A stretch of 64,000 bases of DNA from Bacteroidota bacterium (GCA_016713645.1 JADJOU010000010.1:1-64000), one strand, 5' to 3'; shown: positions 51,495-60,982, counted from the stretch's first letter. Made by a program: numbers and translations. Notes: a model not told the origin generated them from the letters alone.

Positions 51495-52436
51495 ATGAAA
51501 AAATATTTAGAACTATTCATTCAAAAATATCCAGCCACCAAAAGCTGGATTCGGTTTATCAAGAACGCTACCTTGCCTGGTTTTGATGGGATTCCTGTTT
51601 ATGATGTCATCTTATTTTTCATCAAAGAATTAAGTCAGCATTCCATTGTAGTCAATGCAAAGGCCATCGCCTACAGCTTTTTCTTGGCGGTTTTTCCAGC
51701 GATTATATTTTTGTTTACACTCATTCCCTATATCCCGATTCCCAATTTAGCAGATGATATCATCAAATTAATCATCAATATTGTGCCCAATGATGCCGTA
51801 TACCAACTCATAGAACCCACCATTCAAGACATCGTCAAGAAGCCACAAGGTGGACTTTTATCTCTGGGTATCTTATCCGTACTATACTTCACCAGCAATG
51901 GTGTGATGAGTATGATACAATCATTTGATGCATCCTTGGGAAATAAAAATTCCCGTTCTGGTTTTAAAAATCAAATCATCTCCTTGGTCATCACCATCGA
52001 ACTTCTTCTCTTGTTTATTTTCTCAGTCGTCTTGCTCGTCGTCGGCAGCAAGGTCTTGGACGATGCCTTAGAATTTGCCTCTTTGAAAAACACCTTTACT
52101 GGATTCATTTTACATGCCATTCGATACTTAATTACCATACTCATCTTCTTTTTCTCGATAGCTGTCATCTATTACTACGGCCCTTCGAGCAAAGCCGTTA
52201 AATTCAAATTTATCTCCACAGGCGCGACACTGGCTACCATCTTATGCATACTCGTCGCGGTATTATTTTCGACATTCGTATCCAATTTCAATAATTACAA
52301 CAAGGTCTATGGATCGCTCGGAACCATTGTGTTTATGATGATTTGGTTCTATTGGAATGCCTTTGCTCTATTGATAGGATTTGAAATCAACAAGAGTATT
52401 TATTACAACAAACAAATTCTAGAGAGTAAAAAATAA
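51495..52436 (+). CDS. YihY/BrkB-family inner-membrane protein
   Basis: 313 residues with six membrane segments. Family features: the N-terminal AKAIAYSFFLAVFPAIIFLF, the loop IPIPNLADDIIKLIINIVPN, LLSLGILSVLYFTSNGVMSM, and the end YGSLGTIVFMMIWFYWNAFA followed by IGFEIN. Long annotated as RNase BN in error; the true role is unknown. It lies 3 bases before cysQ. Confidence 0.9.
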   Translation: MKKYLELFIQKYPATKSWIRFIKNATLPGFDGIPVYDVILFFIKELSQHSIVVNAKAIAYSFFLAVFPAIIFLFTLIPYIPIPNLADDIIKLIINIVPNDAVYQLIEPTIQDIVKKPQGGLLSLGILSVLYFTSNGVMSMIQSFDASLGNKNSRSGFKNQIISLVITIELLLLFIFSVVLLVVGSKVLDDALEFASLKNTFTGFILHAIRYLITILIFFFSIAVIYYYGPSSKAVKFKFISTGATLATILCILVAVLFSTFVSNFNNYNKVYGSLGTIVFMMIWFYWNAFALLIGFEINKSIYYNKQILESKK

Positions 52437-52439
52437 AAG

Positions 52440-53251
52440 ATGCTGAAACCAAATATTGAATTCGCAGAGGAGATTGTGCGCATTGCGGCGCAGGCAAGTG
52501 AAGAGATTCTAGCTGTTTACAATGAACCGATTGAAGTAGAAAACAAAAGAAGATGCTTCGCCCTGACTTTGGCAGATCAGCGCACATACATCTATCACCG
52601 CAGCATTAAAGAAGCTCACACCAGATATTCCCATCATCTCTGAAGAACAAAAAAAATCTTCCCTATGAGATTCGCCAGACTTGGACAGATTGTTGGATGG
52701 TCGACCCACTTGATGGCACCAAAGAATTCATCAAGCGCAACGGAGAATTTACGGTCAATATAGCGCTTATTCATCAGGGCGAAGTGGTATTGGGTGTTGT
52801 CTATTTGCCCGTCAGTCAAACGGCATATTTTGCTGTTAAGAATTGCGGTGCATTTAAACAAGTAGAACAGGAGACCAGTTTGTTGAATGGCGGAGTGCCG
52901 CTCGCACAGGACTTGGATGAATTATTGCATGCCGATTGGCATGGGAAGTCCCTCAAAATAGTGGCTTCGCGTTCCCATTTGAATACGGAGACACAGGAAT
53001 TCATCGATCAATTGATAAACAATCATGCCGAAGTGGAGATAGTCTCCAAGGGCTCTTCCTTGAAATTCTGTATGATAGCAGAACATGAGGCAGACATCTA
53101 TCCGCGCTATGCTCCGACGATGGAATGGGATACTGCAGCAGCGCATATCATTGCCACTGAATCAGGCAAAAAAGTCATCGATACCACGACCAATCAAGCG
53201 CCTCGCTATAATAAAGAGAGCTTGAGGAATAATGAATTTGTGGTGTTTTGA
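52440..53251 (+). CDS. cysQ: 3'(2'),5'-bisphosphate nucleotidase CysQ (frameshift near 52640)
   Basis: About 265 residues. The start is MLKPNIEFAEEIVRIAAQAS. After the break, the inositol-monophosphatase-family metal site VDPLDGTKEFIKRNGEFTVN is clear, followed by GVVYLPVSQTAYFAV, the MASRSH-like VASRSHLN, and the second metal motif PTMEWDTAAAHIIATES. The stretch near 52600-52650 also shows IPIISEEQ in another frame. It clears PAP from sulfate assimilation, fitting the methionine genes elsewhere in the window. Confidence 0.92.
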
Positions 53252-53293
53252 TGCAAAATAACTTTCTCGTTTAATTTAATAAGTGATAGATAA

Positions 53294-53425
53294 TTTTTGG
53301 CGTGCCCCTGCGGGTCAGGCTCTTCGGCTTATTGCATGCCGCCTTCGATCCTTCACGCGGGCATTGGGTTTCAATAACGAAGTTCTTGAATAATTGAATT
53401 TGTCCGTAGTCAGGAGACATACGGA
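53294..53425. repeat. GC-rich interspersed element with hairpin
   Basis: TTTTTGGCGTGCCCCTGCGG (from 53294) with GGGTCAGGC opens a GC-rich stretch unlike its AT-rich surroundings, followed by GCATGCC and CACGCGGGCATTGGG. TCCGTAGTC AGGA GACATACGGA (53403-53425) is a hairpin with one bulged A. Such GGCGTGCCCC-type non-coding repeats are, as I recall, scattered through many Bacteroidota genomes. No gene lies in 53252-53493. Confidence 0.5.
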
Positions 53426-53493
53426 TAGCGCATTTGAGGTGAAGATAAACTTAAGATAGCTGTGGGAGATTTTTAAAACCCATAATGCAAACT

Positions 53494-54039
53494 TTATGGA
53501 AAAAAGGTAGGATAATCAAATATTAAATTTTCACAATAACAATTTTCCCTTTGTTTTTTATATTTTAAATTATCAGTTAATAAAAAATCATTTAACAATT
53601 CTTTATTTATCGATTTAGAATTAAAAACAAATCTACTGTCAACTAAATAGGAATTCCAATTTAGGCAATTTTCATTAAATGAATACAATCTCATTATTTT
53701 ACCTGTATCACGGATTTCTTTAACATAAAAATCTTCACCTTTTATTATATTTCCGATATCAAAAGTTGCGACTGGCTTATATCCGCTTAAAAGCGAGTCA
53801 TGATACCTCAAGTAAATTTCTATTTGTTCAACATTTTCAATTGTATAAACAAAATGATCACTGGAGTCAAATGTATTTAGCACACAAAAAGTTTGACTCT
53901 TATTCATTTCAGAATACAATTTTTTAAATTCCTTAAACTTATAATTACATAAAAAAAAAATTATACAAACTAAAACATATTGCTCGATAACTCCGAAGAC
54001 AAAACTTAACATAATTGTTTTTGACAGATCATTTTTCAT
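53494..54039 (-). CDS. Hypothetical protein with one N-terminal membrane segment
   Basis: 181 residues, very AT-rich with many Asn, Lys and Tyr. Residues 8-31 (IMLSFVFGVIEQYVLVCIIF) form a membrane segment; the rest is a soluble part (FVYTIENVEQIEIYLRYHDS, VATFDIGNIIKGEDFYVKEI). No family recognised. The base composition and the flanking repeats and remnants suggest an accessory gene. Confidence 0.5.
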   Translation of the reverse strand: MKNDLSKTIMLSFVFGVIEQYVLVCIIFFLCNYKFKEFKKLYSEMNKSQTFCVLNTFDSSDHFVYTIENVEQIEIYLRYHDSLLSGYKPVATFDIGNIIKGEDFYVKEIRDTGKIMRLYSFNENCLNWNSYLVDSRFVFNSKSINKELLNDFLLTDNLKYKKQRENCYCENLIFDYPTFFP

Positions 54040-54453
54040 TAACTAATATTCTTAGTATACTAATTCTAAACATTTGTTGCCTCTCGTCCCCCATTTGCAA
54101 TGCGGATGCACCATGTTTTACGTTCATTCCACAGCAATTTTGACATATAATACAGCATTCCATCAAAAATAATTAAAATAATGAATCTATGTCTACTTTT
54201 TTTCAGCACAATATGAAGGTTTAAATCCTGCATATTCATGTATCCGCATTAAAAATGCTTCATCATTTGCACATTAACAATCTATATAGCGAATAATTGT
54301 CTTCAAAACCATTAGGCATGTGCCTTTCAGCGATAGACGATCGGAAATCATGTCTTTACTCAATAGTTTACGAGCGATTGGTTCTCGGTGGCGCAGAGAT
54401 ATTAGAAAAATAGCTTTATATTGATAAATAATTCATAATTTTGAAAAGGATAA
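54040..54453. other. Gene-free stretch
   Basis: No credible coding region on either strand. It contains an imperfect hairpin, CCCATTTGCAATGCGG near 54091, of the same general type as the other interspersed hairpins, and otherwise AT-rich non-coding sequence. Confidence 0.5.
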
Positions 54454-54576
54454 ATTAACTATGGATCAGTCGCTTTTCAAGCGTGGGCTATCATACATAA
54501 GGACGAACTACTAGAAAATTTCAATAATCTAAATAAAGAAACACCTCATTTCATAAAAATTGAACCCTTGCACTAA
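54454..54576 (+). pseudogene. Remnant of a DUF4160 protein (C-terminal end only)
   Basis: A frame opening at 54454 reads YGSVAFQAWAIIHKDELLEN, then FNNLNKETPHFIKIEPLH and stops at 54576. This matches the C-terminal end of DUF4160 proteins (AWxxxHxDELLxNW...KIEPL). The N-terminal half with its usual HFHA motif is absent upstream. Its TAA overlaps the ATG of the DUF2442 gene, the usual partner arrangement. Confidence 0.6.
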
Positions 54577-54836
54577 TGAGATTCATTCATAAAATCATCA
54601 AAATTGACTCATATAAAATTACAGTTGCTTTTGATAATCAAGAGATCAAAACAATTGATATTTTCTCGTTTCTAAACCTAGATTCAATTTCACTCGATTC
54701 TATTTATGCCAAATTAAAAGACATGACGTATTTCAATAATGTGCGCATCGATTCCTATGGCGCATTATCTTGGAATGATGAAATTGATTTTTGCCCAGAT
54801 GTGCTCTATCGAGCCGGGGAATTAGCAAAAGTATAA
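54576..54836 (+). CDS. DUF2442 protein
   Basis: 86 residues. The pattern IIKIDSYKITVAFDNQEIKT, MTYFNNVRIDSYGALSWNDE and IDFCPDVLYRAG is typical of DUF2442, a small domain usually found with DUF4160 in toxin-antitoxin-like pairs. The partner here is truncated, so the pair is probably inactive. Confidence 0.75.
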   Translation: MRFIHKIIKIDSYKITVAFDNQEIKTIDIFSFLNLDSISLDSIYAKLKDMTYFNNVRIDSYGALSWNDEIDFCPDVLYRAGELAKV

Positions 54837-54948
54837 TTTACACTATCTAATAGCTTCTTTTCCCTCTGCTGCAGGGCTTAACTGAATTTAATGACATTCA
54901 TTGGAATGGTTTTAATATATTGTAATGATATTTTAATTTAGTTTTCCA

Positions 54949-54963
54949 CGAGCTACAAGCTCG
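54949..54963. repeat. Hairpin CGAGCT-ACA-AGCTCG
   Basis: A perfect six-base-pair hairpin followed by CGGCAGCGC in an otherwise AT-rich gap between DUF2442 and sufB. It resembles in form the GGACT hairpins at 49.7 and 57.9 kb. The rest of 54837-55084 is T-rich with AATTTTTAATTT-type low-complexity sequence. Confidence 0.45.
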
Positions 54964-55084
54964 CGGCAGCGCTAAGGGTGGCTCTCTGAGCATGCATTAA
55001 TTCCCAATTTCCAGTTTTTCATTTTCAATTTTTAATTTTTAATTTCAAAGCTCAAGAACTCTCCCATTTTTCTCAATAATTCCC

Positions 55085-55092
55085 TATATTTG
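55085..55092 (+). promoter_or_regulatory. Candidate -7 promoter element for sufB
   Basis: TATATTTG matches TAnnTTTG exactly, 18 bases before the ATG at 55110. A -33 TTTG is not evident. Confidence 0.4.
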
Positions 55093-55109
55093 GGGCGCAA
55101 TAAGCCTAT

Positions 55110-56571
55110 ATGAACATGAACGAAGAATTTGACAGTGATTTGATTATTGAACAAACCACGAATGCCGAGTACAAATACGGTTTTTCCACCATACTCGAGC
55201 AAGAGATGTCCCCCTTGGGATTGTCTGAGGATATCGTGCGCTTTATCTCCGCCAAGAAAAACGAACCGGAATGGATGCTAGAATGGCGTTTAAAAGCCTA
55301 CCACCATTGGTTGAGGATGGAAGAACCGCAATGGCCCAATCTCCACTATCCAAAGATCAATTTTCAAGATATCATCTATTACGCCGCTTCAAAGAAAAAG
55401 CCCGTATTGGATTCCCTTGACGATGTGGATCCCGAAATCAAAAAGACTTGGGATAAGTTGGGCATATCCATCAAAGAACAAAACATGTTAGCTGGCGTCG
55501 CTGTTGATTTTGTCATGGACAGCGAATCCGTCTTCACCTCATTCAAAAAAGAATTATTCGAGAAGGGCATTCTATTCTGCGCCATATCAGAGGCCATCAG
55601 AGATTATCCCGAACTCGTGCAGAAATACCTAGGCACAGTTGTCTCCACGCGAGACAATTACTATGCCTGCCCTGAATTCAGCAGTATTCAGCGATGGTTC
55701 ATTTGTCTATATCCCTAAAGGCGTCAGATGTCCGATAGAACTATCCACTTATTTTAGAATCAATGCGGAGAATACAGGCCAATTTGAGCGCACCCTCATC
55801 ATCGCGGATGATGATTCCTATGTCTCCTATCTCGAAGGTTGCACGGCACCTAAGCGCGATGAGAATCAATTGCACGCGGCCGTTGTCGAACTCGTCACTT
55901 GTGAAAATGCAGAAATCAAATACAGCACCGTTCAAAACTGGTATCCCGGCGATAGCGAAGGCAAAGGAGGGATTTATAATTTCGTTACCAAACGCGGATT
56001 GTGTGAGGGCAAAAATTCTAAAATTTCTTGGACACAAGTAGAGACTGGATCTGCCATCACTTGGAAATATCCATCTTGTATATTGAAGGGAGAAAATTCC
56101 ATCGGGGAATTCTATTCTGTTGCAGTGACCAATAACCACCAGCAAGCGGATACAGGGACCAAAATGATTCATATCGGCAAGAATACGCGAAGCAGAATTG
56201 TCTCCAAAGGTATCTCTGCGGGCAAGAGTCAAAACTCCTACAGAGGCTTGGTTCAAATCAATAAAACAGCTGATAATGCATACAATTACAGCCAATGCGA
56301 TTCGATGTTGATCGGCGCTGAATGCGGTGCGCATACTTTTCCATACTTAGAAATTAAGAACCAAACAGGAAGAGTGGAACACGAGGCGACGACATCCAAA
56401 ATCGGCGAGGATATGCTGTTCTATTGCAATCAAAGAGGCATTTCTGATGAAGAAGCCGTAAACCTCATCATCAATGGATTTTGCAAAGAAGTGTTTAAAG
56501 AACTGCCTATGGAATTTGCTGTGGAAGCGCAGAAATTGTTGCAAATAAGTTTAGAGAATAGCGTAGGATAA
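55110..56571 (+). CDS. sufB: Fe-S cluster assembly protein SufB (one frameshift)
   Basis: About 485 residues. The N-terminal part includes YKYGFSTILEQEMSPLGLSE, AKKNEPEWMLEWRLKAYHHW and VQKYLGTVVSTRDNYY; after a break near 55680 the beta-helix core follows with GSFVYIPKGVRCPIELSTYF, DDDSYVSYLEGCTAP, AEIKYSTVQNWYPGD and QCDSMLIGAECGAHTFPYLE. It is the scaffold of the SUF Fe-S system. sufC, sufD and sufS do not follow, which is unusual in Bacteroidota where they are generally adjacent; an aminotransferase is next. Confidence 0.95.
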
Positions 56572-56670
56572 TTAAAATTATGAATTTTGAATTATAAATC
56601 CTAAATCAAAAATCATAATTCGTAAATAAAAATCGTAACTCGTATATCGTAAATCAAAAATAAATTAATT

Positions 56671-57858
56671 GTGCCAAAAGTATCCAACAAAGGGCTTGCA
56701 ATGCCCGCATCACCAATAAGAAAACTAGTTCCCTATGCGACAGCAGCGAAGAAAGCGGGAAAGAAAGTCATTCACCTCAATATCGGTCAACCTGATATCG
56801 AGACACCAAAAGTCGTGCGCGATGCGGTGAAGAATTTTGAATACAAAGTCCTCTCCTATTTGAATTCTGAGGGTTCAGAATCATATAGAACCAAATTGAC
56901 TGAATACTACAAATCTGTAGGCGTGGATGTCAATGCATCAGAAATCATGGTGACCACAGGAGGCAGTGAAGCCTTGTTCTTTGGGATGTTCAGCTGTTTG
57001 GATGCAGGAGATGAAGTCATCATTCCTGAGCCTTTCTACGCAAACTATAATGGTTTTGCCACTTCTGGAAATATAAAAATTGTTCCCATCACTTCTTCCA
57101 TTGAGAATGGATTCGCTCTTCCACCGATGGAGGATTTCGAGAAAAAAATTGGTCCAAAGACGAAGGCTATTTTGATATGCAATCCAAACAATCCTACGGG
57201 ATATTTATATTCAAAAGAAGAATTGGAAACCCTCAAGGCGATTGTGCTCAAGCATGATTTGTTCATTTTTGTCGATGAGGTATATAGAGAATTTGTATAT
57301 GATGGAAAGAAGCACACCTCTATTTTATCCTTGGAGGGAATAGAAAATCACGCCATCGTCATCGATTCTATCAGCAAGCGCTATTCAGCATGTGGCGCGA
57401 GATTGGGGGCATTGGTCACCAAAAACAAAGAAGTTGTTCAGACGGCAATGAAATTTGCGCAAGCGAGATTATCACCACCAACCTATAGCGAAGTCGCAGC
57501 AGAAGCGGCATTAGATACACCTCAATCTTACTTTGACGAAGTGATTCACGAATACATCGAGCGAAGAAATATGATGGTAGAGGGATTAAATAAAATTGAA
57601 GGAGTCACTTGTCCCAATCCTGGCGGCGCTTTCTACGCTATGGTTAAATTGCCGATTGATGATTCAGATCTATTCTGCCAATGGATGTTGTATGAATTTG
57701 AGCATAAAGTTTCGACGGTTATGATGGCTCCAGCGACGGGTTTCTATGCAACTCCTGGCTTGGGAAAACAAGAAGTGCGCATCGCCTATGTACTCAAAAA
57801 AGAGGAGTTACAAGAAGCGATTGAATGCCTTGCGGTTGCATTAAAACAATACAAATAG
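56671..57858 (+). CDS. Pyridoxal-phosphate aminotransferase, class I/II (aspartate aminotransferase type)
   Basis: 395 residues from a GTG at 56671. Motifs: VIHLNIGQPDIETP, VTTGGSEALFFGM, ICNPNNPTGYLYSKEEL, FVDEVYREFVYDG and the PLP Lys in SISKRYSACGARLGAL; the Arg binding the substrate carboxylate is in VRIAYV. The amino-acid substrate cannot be specified. The gap before it (56572-56670) contains degenerate AAATCGTAA-type repeats. Confidence 0.9.
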   Translation: MPKVSNKGLAMPASPIRKLVPYATAAKKAGKKVIHLNIGQPDIETPKVVRDAVKNFEYKVLSYLNSEGSESYRTKLTEYYKSVGVDVNASEIMVTTGGSEALFFGMFSCLDAGDEVIIPEPFYANYNGFATSGNIKIVPITSSIENGFALPPMEDFEKKIGPKTKAILICNPNNPTGYLYSKEELETLKAIVLKHDLFIFVDEVYREFVYDGKKHTSILSLEGIENHAIVIDSISKRYSACGARLGALVTKNKEVVQTAMKFAQARLSPPTYSEVAAEAALDTPQSYFDEVIHEYIERRNMMVEGLNKIEGVTCPNPGGAFYAMVKLPIDDSDLFCQWMLYEFEHKVSTVMMAPATGFYATPGLGKQEVRIAYVLKKEELQEAIECLAVALKQYK

Positions 57859-57888
57859 CCACCAAAACACTTAATCATTGTTTTGTTG

Positions 57889-57940
57889 CGGACTAAAAGT
57901 CCTTCAAACATGGGGTTGATTTGCCACGAATGCACGAATA
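57889..57940. repeat. Interspersed hairpin repeat, copy 2
   Basis: Hairpin CGGACTAAAAGTCC (57889-57902), 20 bases, then GCCACGAATGCACGAATA (57923-57940), the same layout as at 49689-49741. The remaining gap to 58194 holds a short hairpin (ACACTGTGTGGTGACACAG) and T-rich sequence (TTTTTTTTATTGGG) but no gene. Confidence 0.6.
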
Positions 57941-58194
57941 CATTATTCGTTTTAATTCGCGCATTTCACCTACACTGTGTGGTGACACAGCGTTGCATTC
58001 TTATTTAATTTTAGTTGGCCCAAAAAAATTTTGTCTTTTTTTTATTGGGTTTAATTCCCTTTTAATTGTTCCGGGGTTTTCGTTTTAATTCGGCTTCGGG
58101 CCTCAATTTTAGTTTGAATGCCCTAAATTGATTTTTCATATTGAAACCAATAAACAAAATCAACTACATTTAATCTTTAATATACCAATTCAAT

Positions 58195-59490
58195 ATGTCC
58201 GAAGCAGATAAAATAGAATTGAGAAGTGAAGAGGTAAAAGACATCCTCAGTCAAGTTCCCAATAGCCTCATCAGATGGGGAAGTACGGGTATTTTATTTG
58301 TAATTGTATCCGTAATTCTAGTTTGCTGGTTTGTCAAATATCCCGATTTAATCAAGGGAAATATTGAATTGATCAGTCAGAATCCACCTATTACCTTGAT
58401 AGGAAAAATGAGTGGTAAATTGGTCAAGCTAAATTATCCCAATGCAGCAGATGTTCCTAAAAACGCCATCATCGCTTCATTTGAAAGCAATGCCAATGCA
58501 GAGGACATCAATAGTTTCAATCAATTATTCTCCACGGTCAATTTGCAAATGATTGAAAACAGTCGAATTCCTTTTGATCGAAATTGGAATTTAGGGGAGA
58601 TACAAATTGAATATTTCAATCTACTAAATGCGATTGAAGAGTATAATTTATTCAAGTCAAACTCCTTTGAATACAAGACGATTCAGCATATTGAAAAGCA
58701 AATTGAGAATGTGAAGAGCATAGGCAAAGTGGTTTCGAGTCAAGAATTAAATCGATTGCAAGAGATAAGTATCCTCAAAGACAAATTGAAAAAAGACCGC
58801 GAATTATTCAACAAGGGAATCATCAGTCAGCGCGAATTGAATGTCACGGAAGCCCAATACTTGGAGGCGAAATCGAATTATGAAAACTTTACCTTGACCA
58901 ATCAAAACAACGATGGAAAAATTCAAGATTTCAAGAAGCAAATCAACGACAATAAAATCACTTTCTTAGATAAGCGCACACAGAAAATAACGGCACTTTC
59001 GAATGCATACAATGCCCTATTTCAGAAATATGAATCTTGGAAAAACAATTACCTCATCATTGCACCGTATGATGGTAAAATCAATTATTTGGACAATTGG
59101 AAGACCAATCAGTTTGTGAATACGGGAACAGAATTATTTTCTATTGTACCTGGTGGAACAACAGATACAGTGCTTCGCGGCGCTATGCTCGTTCCGATTC
59201 AAGGGATTGGAAAAATCAAAAGAGGTCAGCGCGTAAACATTCAATTGTTCAATTATCCAAATAAGGAATTCGGAATTTTGATTGGAGAAGTCAATCAAAT
59301 TTCACAAGTACCGAATAAAGACAAGAAATATTTATTGTCTGTCGTACTCAAAAATGGTCTTACAACGACGTATCAAAAGAAGCTAGACTTTGCAGAGCAA
59401 ATGCAGGGAAATGCTGAAGTGGTAACGGATGAAAAGCGCATCCTCGAAAGGATATTTGAGAATGTATTTGATTTGATAAGGAATCGTTAG
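58195..59490 (+). CDS. HlyD-family secretion adaptor (orphan)
   Basis: 431 residues. A short cytoplasmic N-terminus, one membrane segment (GILFVIVSVILVCWFV) and a periplasmic part with barrel-sandwich halves (ISQNPPITLIGKMSGKLVKL and IIAPYDGKINYLDNWKTNQF) around a long coiled-coil (QHIEKQIENVKSIGKVVSSQ to FNKGIISQRELNVTEAQYLE). It is like the adaptors of Bacteroidota peptide/bacteriocin exporters, which normally sit beside a C39-peptidase ABC transporter. None is seen here: sufB/aminotransferase lie upstream and an ORF6N remnant downstream. Confidence 0.85.
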   Translation: MSEADKIELRSEEVKDILSQVPNSLIRWGSTGILFVIVSVILVCWFVKYPDLIKGNIELISQNPPITLIGKMSGKLVKLNYPNAADVPKNAIIASFESNANAEDINSFNQLFSTVNLQMIENSRIPFDRNWNLGEIQIEYFNLLNAIEEYNLFKSNSFEYKTIQHIEKQIENVKSIGKVVSSQELNRLQEISILKDKLKKDRELFNKGIISQRELNVTEAQYLEAKSNYENFTLTNQNNDGKIQDFKKQINDNKITFLDKRTQKITALSNAYNALFQKYESWKNNYLIIAPYDGKINYLDNWKTNQFVNTGTELFSIVPGGTTDTVLRGAMLVPIQGIGKIKRGQRVNIQLFNYPNKEFGILIGEVNQISQVPNKDKKYLLSVVLKNGLTTTYQKKLDFAEQMQGNAEVVTDEKRILERIFENVFDLIRNR

Positions 59491-59623
59491 GCTTGTTTCA
59501 AAGCAGGGATTCTATATTAAATTAAAGAATTCAATCTAGAATGAACATTGATTTATTTAATTATTTTTTTTATTTTACAGTTATTAAATTTTATTATTTT
59601 TGACATACTTAAAGTAAAATTAC

Positions 59624-60140
59624 ATGTCGAAAAAAATATTGATCCCAGAAATGGTTGTTATTACCAAAATTATTCACTTAAGAGGTAAAAGAGTTATAAT
59701 AGACAAAGACATCGCTGAACTATATGATGTTCCAACCAAGAGATTAAATGAGCAAGTTAAGCGGAATCTGATGAGATTTCCGAAGACTTTATGTTTCAAT
59801 TGACACAAGAAGAGAATCTGAGGTGGTCGCAAAATGCGACCACCTCAATGGACTAAAATTCTCCAATCAATTGCCTTATGCATTCACAGAATATGGTGCA
59901 GTCATGTTAGCCAGCATCCTTAATAGTGAAAGAGCTATTTCTGTAAACATTCAAATTATAAGAGTATTCACTAAAAATGAGGGAAATACTTTAACGCAAA
60001 AAGACATTCTTTAAAAAATGGAACAATTAGAAGCGTCAACTTCGTCAAATAGCAAGGACATTCAGACCATTTTCAAAGCCTTGAGAAGTTTAATAGAACC
60101 ACCTAAAGAAGAGAGAAAGAAAATTGGTTATAAAATTTAA
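59624..60140 (+). CDS. ORF6N/KilA-N-domain protein (frameshifts)
   Basis: About 170 residues in at least three frames. The ORF6N domain is recognisable from VVITKIIHLRGKRVIIDKDI through AELYDVPTKRLNEQVKRN, RFPKTLCF/EDFMFQLTQEE, and LPYAFTEYGAVMLASILNSE. The C-terminus (KMEQLEASTSSNSKDIQTIF, RKKIGYKI) is present. ORF6N domains are DNA-binding modules of phages and mobile elements, often acting as antirepressors. Whether the breaks are sequencing errors or real decay cannot be told here. Confidence 0.75.
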
Positions 60141-60223
60141 ACCAATAGGAATATCAAGATTTTTTAATTCAAAAATAAGAATTTTCCAAATCAACTTTAT
60201 TATAACAAATTAGAAAAACAAAT

Positions 60224-60880
60224 TTAAAACAATCCGTTGATTTCTTTATTCACCTTATCGACGATTTTACCCAAATCTTCCGGTTTTTCAACGAAATCCA
60301 TATCGTCAACATCAATAATTAAAAGCTTTCCGAGGGTATAATCATTGATCCATTTCTCATAGAATTGGTTCAATTTCTTTAAATAATCCAATCGAATATT
60401 ATCTTCATAATCTCTACCTCTTCGTTGAATATTGCTGACCAATTGCGGAATGGATGCGCGCAAGTAAATCAATAAATCAGGCGGCGTAATCATGGAAGTC
60501 ATGGTCTTGAACAATTCCTGGTAATTTTCAAAATCACGCGTGCTCATCAAACCCATGGAATGCAAGTTCGGAGCGAAAATACAGGCATCTTCATAAATGG
60601 TTCTATCCTGAATGACCACATCTTTCCCATTTTTGATATCAATGACTTGTTTGAAGCGATTGTTCAAGAAGTAAATCTGCAAATTAAAAGACCATCTAGG
60701 CATATCCTCATAAAAATCATTGAGGTAAGGATTGTTTTCTACTGTCTCAAACTGGGACTGCCAACCAAAGTGCTTGGACAATAATTCTGTGAGGGTTGTC
60801 TTTCCCGCGCCAATATTGCCAGCAATGGCGATGTGTTTTGCTTTCAGTTTTGCCACTTGTTTTGTATTTAGAACTATCAA
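60224..60880 (-). CDS. Deoxynucleoside kinase
   Basis: 218 residues, intact. P-loop HIAIAGNIGAGKTTLTELLS, substrate site FYEDMPRWSFNLQIYFLNNR, the DRx motif VVIQDRTIYEDACIF, and the LID-like region IQRRGRDYEDNIRLDYLKKL. It phosphorylates deoxynucleosides, most often deoxyadenosine/deoxyguanosine in bacterial members, for dNTP salvage. Confidence 0.9.
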   Translation of the reverse strand: MIVLNTKQVAKLKAKHIAIAGNIGAGKTTLTELLSKHFGWQSQFETVENNPYLNDFYEDMPRWSFNLQIYFLNNRFKQVIDIKNGKDVVIQDRTIYEDACIFAPNLHSMGLMSTRDFENYQELFKTMTSMITPPDLLIYLRASIPQLVSNIQRRGRDYEDNIRLDYLKKLNQFYEKWINDYTLGKLLIIDVDDMDFVEKPEDLGKIVDKVNKEINGLF

Positions 60881-60964
60881 AAGTAAAAATAATTTTGAAA
60901 GCTACACTATTCCTGCTGCGAATAATGAAAATAAGTTTTTTTACCCACTAAAAAGAAGATTGCT

Positions 60965-60972
60965 TATATTTG
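60965..60972 (+). promoter_or_regulatory. Candidate -7 promoter element for tRNA-Arg
   Basis: TATATTTG matches TAnnTTTG and lies 10 bases before the tRNA, a fitting distance. Confidence 0.5.
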
Positions 60973-60982
60973 CCGCGGAATT

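Noticed and set aside
56572..56670. CRISPR-like array
   Set aside because: The AAATCGTAA-type units are short, irregular and low-complexity, without unique spacers or cas genes.
59624..60140. A prophage or mobile island around the ORF6N protein
   Set aside because: No integrase, structural or replication genes lie nearby; neighbours are housekeeping genes. An isolated domain gene is all that can be supported.
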